A stretch of 64,000 nucleotides of DNA from Thermohalobaculum sp038534135 (GTDB lineage Bacteria; Pseudomonadota; Alphaproteobacteria; Rhodobacterales; Rhodobacteraceae), in contig JBCAXJ010000012.1 of assembly GCA_038534135.1 (NCBI GenBank), positions 1 to 64,000 of the forward strand. The letters are read 5' to 3'. The notes under the pieces are model-generated. The model was not told where the DNA came from, made no database searches, and worked only from the letters and a program-made list of their open reading frames with translations. Of this stretch, positions 41,123 to 49,427 are shown piece by piece (position 1 is the first letter of the stretch; each line of letters starts with the position of its first letter). Position numbers and translations under genes: made by a program.

Positions 41123-42349
41123 TCAACCGGAGCGGTGCCGGATCAGCGCGCGATCGAGCAACATCTGGGCAAGTGCGATCCGCTCTTGCTCCGAGAGATG
41201 ATCGGGCAGATCCTCGACGCTAGTCCGTTGCGTCAGGAGTTGGCGGACAGCGGGTTCGGCGCGGTCGGGAAAACGCAAGCGGATCGGACCACATATAACC
41301 TGCCGACATTGTGTGTCGGAACCTTCGAGGCCGATGTGCCAGTGCAGGTCATCGTGGGGCGCGGTTTCGGTCGCCATCGAGACCGTTTGTGGTTGCAGAG
41401 CGGCGGCTAGGCGGCCTGCCTGATCCGGTTGGAACCGTGCGGCATGACGGGGCAGAAATGCGTCGACGGCGACAGCCGCATCGCCGGACCATCGTTCAGA
41501 AAGTGCCAATATCAGGGATTGAGGATCCTGTAGAAATCCGATCGGAGCGAGATCGCGCAATGGATCATCGTCTTCCAGCGTCGCCGGATCGACATTGGCG
41601 ATTTCGGCATAGCCGCTTTCCGAAATGGTCAGCGTGATGTGGAGTGATCCTGTCTCACTGCGGTCGCTCGCCGCGGCTGCGTGCGGCACGCCGCGCGGCA
41701 GGTAAAGCATATCACCGGTGGCGAGCACGGCCTGCTGTGCCTCATCCTCCCAACGATCCGGGGCTTCCCTGCCACCTTCGAACGCGAGAGGCCGCGCGAG
41801 TTGCTCATGCCCAAACCACCACGTTTTCTGTCCATAGATCTGGAGAATGAAGACCCCTGCCGCGCCGACATCGCCGTCAATGCCTTGTGCACCGGGCGGC
41901 GTCGCAGAGACACTACAGTGCCAGGCGTGCCCGGTTTGCGCCATGAGGAGGCGGCACATCCGGCCGAGGCGTGGCAACACGTCTTCTGCGTCATCGATGA
42001 CCAGCGTCGCACCGTCAGACAACCGCGAGAGCAAGGAATCCGTTGCTGGCCGCGCTGGGTCACCTTCGGTGAACAACCATGTGCGCCCGTTGCCATCTCG
42101 TGCGTCGACATAAGACATCTTCGCTCGGCCTGACGCGGCGGCCTGATCAACTTCTTCGAGTGTCAGCAAGCCCGCATAGAACCGCTTCAACCGCCGGTTC
42201 AGCACCAGAGGCGCCCGATCCCAGTGGTCGCGCAGGAAGTTTGGCCGGTAGCTTGGTGCGATGAGCGTGTCGAGCGTGAATCCCGCCAGGAACCCTGCCT
42301 CACGCGCAGGGCGAGCAGAGGGAGGTACGGGAAATCGGCGCACCGTCAT
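41123..42349 (-). CDS. JmjC/cupin-fold protein lacking the iron-binding HxD motif
   Basis: 408 residues, clearly in the cupin-4/JmjC ribosomal-oxygenase-like family (NO66/MINA/YcfD type): APSYRPNFLRDHWDRAPLVL near residue 30-50, SATPPGAQGI...GVFILQIYGQKTWWF near 148-179, and TGDMLYLPRGVPHAA near 211-224. In active members the strand after PPG.QG carries HxD, the 2-oxoglutarate/Fe ligands. Here the equivalent residues 157-165 read IDGDVGAAG, so the first His and Asp are gone and only the distal His223 remains. A catalytic 2-oxoglutarate oxygenase is therefore doubtful. The gene is 24 bases downstream of a short peptide gene. The ribosome site is poor, suggesting coupling. Confidence 0.82.
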   Translation of the reverse strand: MTVRRFPVPPSARPAREAGFLAGFTLDTLIAPSYRPNFLRDHWDRAPLVLNRRLKRFYAGLLTLEEVDQAAASGRAKMSYVDARDGNGRTWLFTEGDPARPATDSLLSRLSDGATLVIDDAEDVLPRLGRMCRLLMAQTGHAWHCSVSATPPGAQGIDGDVGAAGVFILQIYGQKTWWFGHEQLARPLAFEGGREAPDRWEDEAQQAVLATGDMLYLPRGVPHAAAASDRSETGSLHITLTISESGYAEIANVDPATLEDDDPLRDLAPIGFLQDPQSLILALSERWSGDAAVAVDAFLPRHAARFQPDQAGRLAAALQPQTVSMATETAPHDDLHWHIGLEGSDTQCRQVICGPIRLRFPDRAEPAVRQLLTQRTSVEDLPDHLSEQERIALAQMLLDRALIRHRSG

Positions 42350-42373
42350 TGCAGTGGGTTGGCTTTAAAGGAT

Positions 42374-42613
42374 CTAGCGGATGCTGTTTTCCAACGCTTC
42401 TATCGACGCGTTGAAATCAGCTCTGTGGAACTGTTCACTGGAGGTTAGGTTCCAGCTTTCGCCGTTGTCAGCGCCGTTGGCCGTGTTGAAGTCTGAGCTG
42501 TGAACTTCAATCACCTCAGGATCGTCGACCGCCGTGATTACGATGCCGTCTCCCTGAGCCCGGCCGACGTTAGCATCTTCGACCTGTTCGGGGCGCTTGT
42601 CCTGGTCGCTCAT
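42374..42613 (-). CDS. Short acidic peptide with repeated H-x-x-D-F-N motif (possible modified-peptide precursor)
   Basis: 79 residues beginning MSDQDKRPEQVEDANVGRAQ, with GAGGGAAG just upstream of ATG 42613. After a charged N-terminal half, VHSSDFNTA (about 37-45) and FHRADFNAS (about 62-70) repeat with a 25-residue period, around GADNGESWNLTSSEQ. The DNA of the two motifs is also alike. There is no signal peptide, no membrane segment and no known family. Size, leader-like N-terminus, repeated core and immediate linkage to a JmjC-fold protein resemble a ribosomal peptide precursor, but this is inference. Confidence 0.6.
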   Translation of the reverse strand: MSDQDKRPEQVEDANVGRAQGDGIVITAVDDPEVIEVHSSDFNTANGADNGESWNLTSSEQFHRADFNASIEALENSIR

Positions 42614-42722
42614 GAAATCTTCCCTCTCGAAGCGGCGTCAAATAGCTGCCGCGCCGTAATACATCCGGGATGGAGAATACCATGGACCGTGACGCCTGTC
42701 ACAGTCGGTTTGCTCCACGCCG

Positions 42723-42932
42723 TCATACCACATCCATACCGTCCCAAAGCAGCCGCCAGCGTACGGGGGCCTCGATCGGGTCTATGATGGTGAGCGCCTC
42801 GGGCGTGCTGCTGCGCCGGGCATGTTCAAGCGCGTTTGTGTCGGGCGGTGCGGTGCCCGTATTCTGCTGCGTTCGCCCAGTATTGTGGTGCGCCCTGCCG
42901 CGCTCCGCGTCATCATCCGTTCCGGTTGTCAT
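42723..42932 (-). CDS. Second short peptide, Trp-containing C-terminus
   Basis: 69 residues from ATG 42932, chosen because AGGAG lies 8 bases upstream; an ATG six codons earlier (42950) overlaps that site and is less likely. The N-terminal two thirds are polar and Asn/Thr/Gly/His-rich (DDDAERGRAHHNTGRTQQ), then comes a more ordered end, ALTIIDPIEAP followed by VRWRLLWDGMDVV. No family recognised. It is the first gene of the leftward group B-peptide, A-peptide, JmjC-like, trkH, unknown; 109 bases separate it from the next peptide. Confidence 0.5.
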   Translation of the reverse strand: MTTGTDDDAERGRAHHNTGRTQQNTGTAPPDTNALEHARRSSTPEALTIIDPIEAPVRWRLLWDGMDVV

Positions 42933-43044
42933 CCAGGCTTCTCCTGTCATCGTATTGTCTTCGATGCCAGGGTTGGACCACGTTCACGTGAGTCGGATCT
43001 GTACCAGATGCTACACTAAAAGTAATATTGATATTTAAAACCGA

Positions 43045-44349
43045 TCACGACCGGCGGCGAACAGCCTGTACGCCTTCGATGCGGTCCTTAGCCTTCATCC
43101 ACATCTCAACGACACGCAGGAACCAAGGATTTCCGCCATAGAGCTTCTGTGGCTTGAACGGTAGCGGGTCGAAGCCTGTCTCGCCCTGATCGGTTCCCAG
43201 GATCTTTTGCGCCAGCCGCCAACCCAGATACGGCGCCATTGCAACGCCTGAGCCATTGTAGCCGCAGGCATACCAGATGCCTTCGGCCTGACCGACATGC
43301 GGCGAGCCGTCGAAGGTGAAGGCGATGAAGCCCCGCCATGAATGGGTCAGTGCTACATCTCCCAGATCGGGGAAGACGGATAGCATGATGTCACGCATCC
43401 GTTGCGCCGAGAGGTGTTCGTCAATCACGTTCAACGAAGACCGTCCGCCATACAGGATGCGTTCACCCCAGGGGTCCGGTCGGAAATAGGAATGCTGTGC
43501 GCGGGTCTCGACGATCATGCTGCTCTGCGGGAAAAGCGATCGCACGCGGTTCTCGCCCAGAGGCTCAGTCGCGATGATGTAGGATGGAATCGGGATCAGA
43601 CGGCGTGCCATCTTGTTGAAGGGGCCACCCGATCCGCCGGTGTAGCCGTTGCCAGCGTAGACAAGATGCTTCGCGGTCGTTGTGCCTTGGGCGTGTCGAA
43701 TGGTCCAATCCTGATCACCGCCCTCGACCCGGTCGACGGCGCAATGCCCGACGATCTTCGCGCCTTTGGCCTCGGCAGCTTCGAGCAACCCCTTGTGGAA
43801 CAGAGCCGGGTGAAGGCCGCCGTGCTGCGGCAGGTAGACCCCGCCATGGTAGAGATCGGTCGAGATGTACGTGCCCTGCTCGGACTTGGGCACGACCGCA
43901 GCTTCCATGGCGAGCGACGGTGCTTCGTTCTGCGCCCACGCCGCCAACCGTTCGAAGTGCCTGGGCGAACCCGCCCCAAGGAAGCGCCCGGTCTTCCGGT
44001 GCAAGGCGTCGACTGGCAACGTCTGGATCAACTCGGTCGTGAATTCGAGTGAGACACGGGCCTCGGTCAGCATCAGCTTCGCACGCTCTTCCCCGTACCG
44101 TTTGGCTATCGTCGCCATGGACGCCCGGTGACCCCACCCGATCATCCCGCCATTGCGCGTCGATGCCCCCGCGCCCGGCGGTCCTTTGTCGATCACAACG
44201 ACGTCGCGGCCCGCCTCGGCAAGTGCGAGAGCGCAAGAAAGCCCCGTGAAGCCCGACCCGATGACGGCGATCTCGGCACGTTCGGGGCATACCGTACCAA
44301 CGTCTTCGCGCGGCGGTGCGGCTTCGTGCCAAAACGGGGTTGTCTTCAC
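43045..44349 (-). CDS. FAD-dependent amine oxidoreductase, PuuB-like
   Basis: 434 residues of the DAO family. AEIAVIGSGFTGLSCALALAEAG near residue 27 is the FAD-binding fold, followed by VVVIDKGPPGAGASTRNGGMIGWG. The C-terminal GSPHVGQAEGIWYACGYNGSGVAMAPYLG is typical of gamma-glutamylputrescine oxidase and related amine oxidases. The probable reaction is oxidative deamination of an amine with FAD; the precise substrate is unknown and no other puu gene is near. It starts at GTG 44349 with AGGA 9 bases upstream. Downstream AT-rich sequence separates it from the peptide genes. Confidence 0.87.
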   Translation of the reverse strand: MKTTPFWHEAAPPREDVGTVCPERAEIAVIGSGFTGLSCALALAEAGRDVVVIDKGPPGAGASTRNGGMIGWGHRASMATIAKRYGEERAKLMLTEARVSLEFTTELIQTLPVDALHRKTGRFLGAGSPRHFERLAAWAQNEAPSLAMEAAVVPKSEQGTYISTDLYHGGVYLPQHGGLHPALFHKGLLEAAEAKGAKIVGHCAVDRVEGGDQDWTIRHAQGTTTAKHLVYAGNGYTGGSGGPFNKMARRLIPIPSYIIATEPLGENRVRSLFPQSSMIVETRAQHSYFRPDPWGERILYGGRSSLNVIDEHLSAQRMRDIMLSVFPDLGDVALTHSWRGFIAFTFDGSPHVGQAEGIWYACGYNGSGVAMAPYLGWRLAQKILGTDQGETGFDPLPFKPQKLYGGNPWFLRVVEMWMKAKDRIEGVQAVRRRS

Positions 44350-44743
44350 GGCGTCGATCCTGTGCGTAGGTCTTCCTGAATTGCCGGAACACTATCGGGT
44401 AAGCGTGGCTGCGAACAGCCAGATCGCCGTTACGATTGCGCACAAACCTGATGCTCTGAATGCGTATCGGCCCAATGATCATCGGCCTGGTCGTAGATTG
44501 ACCTGCGGCAGCATCGACCGGTCGTTCGATACGGACAACAGGCACGCGAAACAACAGCGACCCGCACTTCGGGTCGATATTCTGGCCTTGGGTGGTTCCA
44601 GATTTGAGGATCCGACGATCGGTTCGCGCGCAACCGGGAAGGTTCTAGTGCCCAATGGTCACAATGCGACCAGCTCTAATGCACCCGTTCGACGGTGGCG
44701 GCCGAAGCTCGTGCAACCGGTGGCTTCATCATCGCGCGTCGGA
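44350..44743. other. Intergenic stretch between the flavoprotein and MBL genes
   Basis: No gene is supported in these 394 bases. A perfect hairpin CGACCCG-CACTT-CGGGTCG lies at 44558-44576; on the minus strand it is followed by CTGTTGTTT and may end the MBL transcript. The rest shows no recognisable feature. Confidence 0.5.
44558..44576 (-). terminator. Hairpin downstream of the MBL gene
   Basis: 7-bp perfect stem with a 5-nt loop and a moderately T-rich following sequence on the minus strand, 168 bases after the MBL stop codon. Confidence 0.35.
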
Positions 44744-45607
44744 TCAGAGCGTGTTCAACGGCACCTTGAGATACCGAGTTCCATTATCCTCGGCCGGAGG
44801 CATCTTACCGGCGCGCATGTTTACCTGGATCGACGGAATGATCAGCTTGGGAAGGCTGAGCTGCGCATCACGTTCCTCGCGCATCTGAACGAACAGGTCC
44901 TCATCAGCCTCGCCGCCAACATGTTTGTTCTTCGCCTTTTGCTCACCGACGGTCGACTCCCACGCGAACTCGTCACGCCCGGGCGCCTTGTAGTCGTGGC
45001 ACGTGAAGATGCGCGTATCGTCCGGCAGGCTGAGGATCTTTTGAATCGAGTTCCAGAGCTGCCGCGCGGAACCGCCGGGAAAGTCGCAGCGCGCCGTGCC
45101 GAAATCCGGCATGAACAGCGTGTCACCGACAAAGGCCGCATCGCCGATGACGTAGGTCACACATGCGGGCGTGTGGCCGGGCGTGTGGAGCACCGAGGCC
45201 GAGAGGCCGCCGATCTGGAAACGGTCCTGCTCTCGGAACAATTGATCGAAGTCTGAGCCATCCCGCTCAAACTCAGTCCCCGCGTTAAAGACCTTGCCAA
45301 AGGTTTCCTGCACCACGGTAATCTCGGATCCGATCCCAATCTTCCCGCCGAGGCGTTGCTGGAGGTAAGGCGCTGCTGACAGGTGGTCGGCATGAACGTG
45401 GCTCTCCAGGATCCACTCGACGTTCAGCCCACGTGCGGTCACGTGGTCGATGATCAGATCCGCCGATGTCGTCTTCGTGCGCCCGGCCAGAAAGTCCAGA
45501 TCAAGGACCGAATCAATGATCGCGCAGGCGTTCGAGTCAGGATCGCGAACGACATAGCTTGCGGTGTTCGTTGGCTCGTCGAAAAAGGCCGTTACGTCAG
45601 GTTGCAT
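44744..45607 (-). CDS. MBL-fold metallo-hydrolase, persulfide dioxygenase/Blh-like
   Basis: 287 residues. The metal site is HVHADHLSAAPYLQ near residue 70 (H-x-H-x-D-H), followed by HTPGHTPACVTY, GDTLFMPDFGTARCDFPGG and CHDY. GTARCDFPGGSA is characteristic of ETHE1-like persulfide dioxygenases and the Blh group of alphaproteobacteria, which oxidise glutathione persulfide or detoxify sulfide-derived sulfur with one Fe(II). Neither the BigR regulator nor a rhodanese is adjacent, so the sulfur role is inferred from motifs. GAGG lies 5 bases before ATG 45607. Confidence 0.88.
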   Translation of the reverse strand: MQPDVTAFFDEPTNTASYVVRDPDSNACAIIDSVLDLDFLAGRTKTTSADLIIDHVTARGLNVEWILESHVHADHLSAAPYLQQRLGGKIGIGSEITVVQETFGKVFNAGTEFERDGSDFDQLFREQDRFQIGGLSASVLHTPGHTPACVTYVIGDAAFVGDTLFMPDFGTARCDFPGGSARQLWNSIQKILSLPDDTRIFTCHDYKAPGRDEFAWESTVGEQKAKNKHVGGEADEDLFVQMREERDAQLSLPKLIIPSIQVNMRAGKMPPAEDNGTRYLKVPLNTL

Positions 45608-45884
45608 CTTCGCCTCGCGTTGATTGTGTCAGACTGGAACGTTCGATCATTGTACCGCGCACGTCATTTACCAGATCTAGGGTGTTGAATTAATCGTGTC
45701 ATCCACCTGTCTCAAAAAAGTTCTTCGTTTACTCAACTTCACGTGGCAGTGCGGCTTGCCTGCACTCGGCAGTCGTGGCAAAAATGTGGCGGGATAAGCG
45801 CGATCCTGCCGCAGTTTTTCCGATTTTTGTGGCTTAAATCTCCTGGGGTGGGGATTCGACAGGACGCGATGGAACGGGGGCATT

Positions 45885-46292
45885 TTGCCCAATATGCGAC
45901 GGATTTTGAGTTTCGTCATTGGACTGACCTGCACGGCCCTTGTCGTCGTCGGGCTCTACTTGTCGTTGGGCCCGAACGGAGAAGGGATCGTGCTTGATCG
46001 TCCTGGGACGCCGGCAAGACTTGCCAGCGGCGGGACAAGTGCGACCGCGTTCTTCGAAGTGGATGGGAACATGCTGGAATTGACCATGCTGTTCTCGGAG
46101 CCCGAGGATCCTGGCAGCATCTTCCGAACGCGTGTCCGACTTATGGACGGGCAGAGCCATACGATCGTCGTGGGTGAGCCGGGCGATGACTCTGGTCCAC
46201 AACGCTATACCTTCCGCCGCAAGGGCTACACAGTTGAGATGCATCGAGCGCCTGCGACCACATTGAACGCCTCGTTCGCCGCCGGAAACTGA
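45885..46292 (+). CDS. Small exported protein, paralogue of the next gene
   Basis: 135 residues from TTG 45885, or 132 from ATG 45894. An N-terminal hydrophobic segment (ILSFVIGLTCTALVVVGLYL) acts as signal or anchor. The exported part is a probable small beta-rich domain: ATAFFEVDGNMLELTMLFSE, then FRTRVRLMDGQSHTIVVG and YTFRRKGYTVEMHRA. The same order occurs in the product of 46436-46810, so the two are diverged duplicates. GGGGG lies close upstream of the TTG. No family recognised; a periplasmic role is likely. Confidence 0.7.
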   Translation: MPNMRRILSFVIGLTCTALVVVGLYLSLGPNGEGIVLDRPGTPARLASGGTSATAFFEVDGNMLELTMLFSEPEDPGSIFRTRVRLMDGQSHTIVVGEPGDDSGPQRYTFRRKGYTVEMHRAPATTLNASFAAGN

Positions 46293-46435
46293 CGGATCTC
46301 TCGCAAGATCGCGCGGGGAGACAGCGCACGAGCTTTCGTCAAACCGATGCGCGACAGCCGTTGTGACAAGAATCACAGTTTATTAAGGGATGTGAATGTA
46401 AAGTTGCTTTATCGATCCGAAGCCGGAGTGATCCG

Positions 46436-46810
46436 ATGGTGCGCGTTCTAATCTTCATCACCGCCTTCTTGCTGGCAACCGTCGCACATGGGGCATCGCT
46501 CCTCGAGGACCGGTTGGTGAAACTGGATCAGCCCAGTCAGACAGCGACGATCGAAACCGGGACACTCAGTGTCGTCGCGTTCTACCGCGCACGGGCAGAG
46601 CTGTTGGACCTCACGGTCCTGGTGACGGATCAGGATGGCGAGACGTTGCGCACACGCGTCGCGCTCCGCGATCGTCAGCATCATGCGCTGACACTGGCGG
46701 ACGAACACGAACGTCAGGCGGCCTTCAGCATCGAAATCCTGCGCACCGGTGCTCAGGTCGAGATGATGGTGCGTGACGTGGCAAAAATCCCAGACCTCGC
46801 GGCGCGCTAG
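46436..46810 (+). CDS. Small exported protein, paralogue of the previous gene
   Basis: 124 residues with a clear signal peptide MVRVLIFITAFLLATVAHGA. The body SVVAFYRARAELLDLTVLV, LRTRVALRDRQHHALTLAD and FSIEILRTGAQVEMMVRD aligns with the previous protein (AFFEVDGNMLELTMLF, FRTRVRLMDGQSHTIVV, YTVEMHR). GGAG lies 7 bases before ATG 46436. There is a 143-base gap with its own AT-rich region, so separate expression is possible. Function unknown. Confidence 0.75.
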   Translation: MVRVLIFITAFLLATVAHGASLLEDRLVKLDQPSQTATIETGTLSVVAFYRARAELLDLTVLVTDQDGETLRTRVALRDRQHHALTLADEHERQAAFSIEILRTGAQVEMMVRDVAKIPDLAAR

Positions 46811-46857
46811 GGCTGCATCCGACTCTCGCGGCCATGACGGAGTTCGGTTTTCCGCCC

Positions 46858-46875
46858 AAGAACGGCTACGTTCTT
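46858..46875. terminator. Bidirectional hairpin between exported-protein gene and trmB
   Basis: Perfect 7-bp stem AAGAACG / CGTTCTT with a GCTA loop that contains the trmB stop codon. It is flanked by weak T/A runs and faces two convergent genes. Confidence 0.5.
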
Positions 46876-47591
46876 TGAAACGTTAGATAATAGGGTGTGC
46901 GACCTTCACGAAGCGCTTTCGCTTCATAGCGTGTTCCTGGCCAATCGGCCCAGGCCTTGCGCCAGTCGCAGACCCTCTCCGCAGACCACGTAAACCGCAG
47001 ATCCTGGTCAATCACCTCAAGGGTATGGCGTACATAATCCGCGATGTCGGTCGCCACCCGCAGCTGTGCGCCCGCTGCCATGACGCGCGCCAGCATGTCC
47101 ATCTGCTTGGGATTGATGAAGCGGCGCTTATGGTGTCGGGTCTTTGGCCACGGATCTGGATACAGCAAGAACGCTCGAGCAATCGAGGCGTCCGGAAGAA
47201 CGTCCATGACATCGCGGGCATCCGCGCGGGTGACGGAGAGGTTCGTGACACCGGCTTTTTCAATCTTCATCAGCAGCGCGGCGACACCGTTGATGAATGG
47301 CTCGCACGCGATCAGGCCAGTCTCTGGATATCGTTGAGCCTGCGCGATTGCATGCTCACCCGATCCGAAGCCGATTTCGAGCCAGATCTCCTTCTTGCCG
47401 GGAAAGAGCGCATCCAAATCAATCGGAGTCCGGTCCGGGTTCTCCTCCCAACTGATGCCGGGCGGTGCGAGGTCCTGAAGTCGTGTGTCCAGCAGTTCGG
47501 CCTGGCGTTTGCGCAGTTTCTTTCCATGGCGACGCCCATAGAAGTTGCGCCAGGCTCGCTCAGGTTGTGGAGACTGCGGTGTATCCGTCAT
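46866..47591 (-). CDS. trmB: tRNA (guanosine(46)-N7)-methyltransferase
   Basis: SAM-dependent enzyme forming m7G46 in the variable loop of tRNA. 241 residues. The SAM motif WLEIGFGSGEHAIAQA near residue 72, the strand YPDPWPKTRHHKRRFINP near 145-160 and the C-terminal GTRYEAKALREGR are diagnostic. The N-terminal NFYGRRHGKKLRKRQ is typical of alphaproteobacterial members. It is located after the metK block in the usual Rhodobacterales order, with a lipoprotein gene between. Confidence 0.96.
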   Translation of the reverse strand: MTDTPQSPQPERAWRNFYGRRHGKKLRKRQAELLDTRLQDLAPPGISWEENPDRTPIDLDALFPGKKEIWLEIGFGSGEHAIAQAQRYPETGLIACEPFINGVAALLMKIEKAGVTNLSVTRADARDVMDVLPDASIARAFLLYPDPWPKTRHHKRRFINPKQMDMLARVMAAGAQLRVATDIADYVRHTLEVIDQDLRFTWSAERVCDWRKAWADWPGTRYEAKALREGRTPYYLTFQRT

Positions 47592-47651
47592 GGTGCCCGT
47601 CTAGGGGGGCGGCGCAGCCGAGGCAAGACCGCCCCCCGTCCCCGCCGTCTG

Positions 47652-47981
47652 CTACGGCGTGGCAGGCGCACCACTTTCCGCAAGAAGCAGCGGAGTACCC
47701 TCCGGACATTCGACGACGACATAGACGTCATACTCGCGAGGGATCTGCTGGAGGCCGACTTGGAGAAGCTCGAGATCGGCGCCGGGAGGTGGTGCAGACA
47801 GACCCGTACCGCCACCGACGCTGATAGGCTCGCAGTCGAACCGACGCGATGCCTGAACTGCGGCATTTGCATCAGAGACGGCACCGGCCGCGCTGACAGT
47901 CGAGGTTCCAAGCAACACATAATTGTCGGTCGTCTGACAGGCGCCAACCAACAGTGATGTACATAGAAGAACAAGTCTCAT
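47652..47981 (-). CDS. Hypothetical lipoprotein
   Basis: 109 residues with signal peptide and lipobox (LLVGAC, Cys 15). The mature part is Val/Ala/Gly-rich with two further Cys (in RFDCEP and VVECPE), which could form a disulfide in the periplasm. GGAGGA lies 8 bases before ATG 47981. It is inserted between metK and trmB. No family recognised. Confidence 0.75.
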   Translation of the reverse strand: MRLVLLCTSLLVGACQTTDNYVLLGTSTVSAAGAVSDANAAVQASRRFDCEPISVGGGTGLSAPPPGADLELLQVGLQQIPREYDVYVVVECPEGTPLLLAESGAPATP

Positions 47982-48085
47982 ATCAGAAATCCTCCGTATT
48001 ACTCCGGATCAATCAACCGGAATTCTTGGTTATAAGAATATTCGGATGCCCTTTTGACCACCGAATAACCAAAATACGAAGGAGA

Positions 48086-48131
48086 TGTGCGAGCGGATCA
48101 CTCGCACAGCAACAATTTCCTCGAGAAATTG
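48086..48131 (-). terminator. Two tandem hairpins after metK
   Basis: CAATTTC-CTCGA-GAAATTG (48113-48131) and TGTGCGAG-N7-CTCGCACA (48086-48108) are both perfect. They begin 11 bases after the metK stop and read as its terminator region in a locally AT-rich gap. Confidence 0.65.
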
Positions 48132-48141
48132 CTAGTCGGTA

Positions 48142-49314
48142 CTACAGCGCTGACTTCAGCGCGCTGGCAAGATCGGTCTTTTCCCAGGAGAAACCACCCT
48201 CGGCATCCGGTTCGCGGCCAAAGTGGCCGTACGCCGCAGTCCTGCGATAGATCGGACGGTTCAGACCCAGGTGCGTGCGGATCCCGCGCGGCGTCAGGCT
48301 GATCGAGTCGCGGATCGCCTGCTCGACCTTGGCAACATCGGCATTGGCCGTGCCGTAGTCTTCGATATGGATCGAGAGCGGTTCTGGCACGCCGATGGCA
48401 TAGGACAATTGGATGCAGCACTTGTCCATCAGCCCTGCGGCCACGACGTTCTTCGCAACATAGCGCGCGGCATAAGCGGCCGAGCGGTCAACCTTGGTCG
48501 GGTCCTTGCCCGAGAACGCGCCGCCGCCGTGCGGCGCGGCACCGCCATATGTGTCGACAATGATCTTGCGGCCAGTCAGGCCCGCGTCACCGTCTGGTCC
48601 ACCAATAACAAAACGACCCGTCGGGTTGACGTGCCAGACAGTGTCTGCGTCGACAAAGCCCTCTGGCATCGCCTTCAGCGCATAAGGTTCAACGATCTTG
48701 CGCACATCCGGAGATTCCAGACCTTCGGCATGCTGCGTCGACACCACGATCGTGTGGGCACGGACCGGTTTGCCATCACGGTATTCGACGGTAACCTGGC
48801 TTTTGGAATCCGGACCAAGCTCTGGAGCCGCGCCGGAGTGGCGGGCCTCGGCCATGAGGTGCAGGATGCGGTGCGCATACTGGATCGGTGCCGGCATCAA
48901 CTCGGGAGTTTCATTCGTCGCGTAGCCGAACATAATCCCTTGGTCGCCCGCGCCTTCGTCCTTGTTGTCGGCGGCGTCAACGCCCTGCGCGATGTCAGCG
49001 GACTGCTCGTGAATATAGCAGTCGATCGAGCAGGTGTTGAAGTGGAAGCCCTTCTGCATGTAGCCGATGTCTTTGATGGTCGACCGGGCGGCTTCAATGA
49101 ACTCTTCGTCACGGACGGACTGCTCTGGGCTGGTCTTGACTTCGCCCATCAGAACTACCTTGTTCGTGGTCGCGGCTGTTTCCACGGCCACACGCGCCTC
49201 GGGCTCACGGCTCAGGATCAGATCGATCATCGTGTCAGAAATCTGATCACAAACCTTGTCTGGGTGGCCTTCAGAGACGGACTCGGAAGTGAACAGGTAG
49301 TCGGTCCGGGACAT
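48142..49314 (-). CDS. metK: S-adenosylmethionine synthase
   Basis: Makes SAM from Met and ATP. 390 residues with FTSESVSEGHPDKVCDQISD at the N-terminus, GEVKTSPEQ, GAGDQGIMFGYATNET near residue 120 and the P-loop-like GGGAFSGKDPTKVDRSAAY near 260. ATG 49314 is the family start, with AGGAG 10 bases upstream; a 26-codon extension is not conserved. It lies downstream of the XRE gene as in other Rhodobacterales. I found no convincing SAM riboswitch in the 113-base leader. Confidence 0.97.
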   Translation of the reverse strand: MSRTDYLFTSESVSEGHPDKVCDQISDTMIDLILSREPEARVAVETAATTNKVVLMGEVKTSPEQSVRDEEFIEAARSTIKDIGYMQKGFHFNTCSIDCYIHEQSADIAQGVDAADNKDEGAGDQGIMFGYATNETPELMPAPIQYAHRILHLMAEARHSGAAPELGPDSKSQVTVEYRDGKPVRAHTIVVSTQHAEGLESPDVRKIVEPYALKAMPEGFVDADTVWHVNPTGRFVIGGPDGDAGLTGRKIIVDTYGGAAPHGGGAFSGKDPTKVDRSAAYAARYVAKNVVAAGLMDKCCIQLSYAIGVPEPLSIHIEDYGTANADVAKVEQAIRDSISLTPRGIRTHLGLNRPIYRRTAAYGHFGREPDAEGGFSWEKTDLASALKSAL

Positions 49315-49427
49315 GGGCAATCGCTCCTCGAATATCAGAAAGTGTCCGCTCGGCCTTGTATCGGCTGGAAGGCGCCCATTTGGCACGGGCATCGCGGGCG
49401 GTCAATGACCGAAAAAAGCGCAAATCG

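Noticed and set aside
45677..45934. 85-codon leftward frame between MBL and the exported-protein gene
   Set aside because: Overlaps the start of the exported protein, is Lys/Arg/Pro-rich without motif, and has no ribosome site.
49315..49427. SAM-responsive riboswitch in the metK leader
   Set aside because: SAM/SAH riboswitches are known upstream of metK in this order, but the leader (CGCCTTCCAGCCG and GGAG about 40 bases later) does not fit the compact consensus in which the ribosome site closes the pseudoknot. A covariance-model search would settle it.
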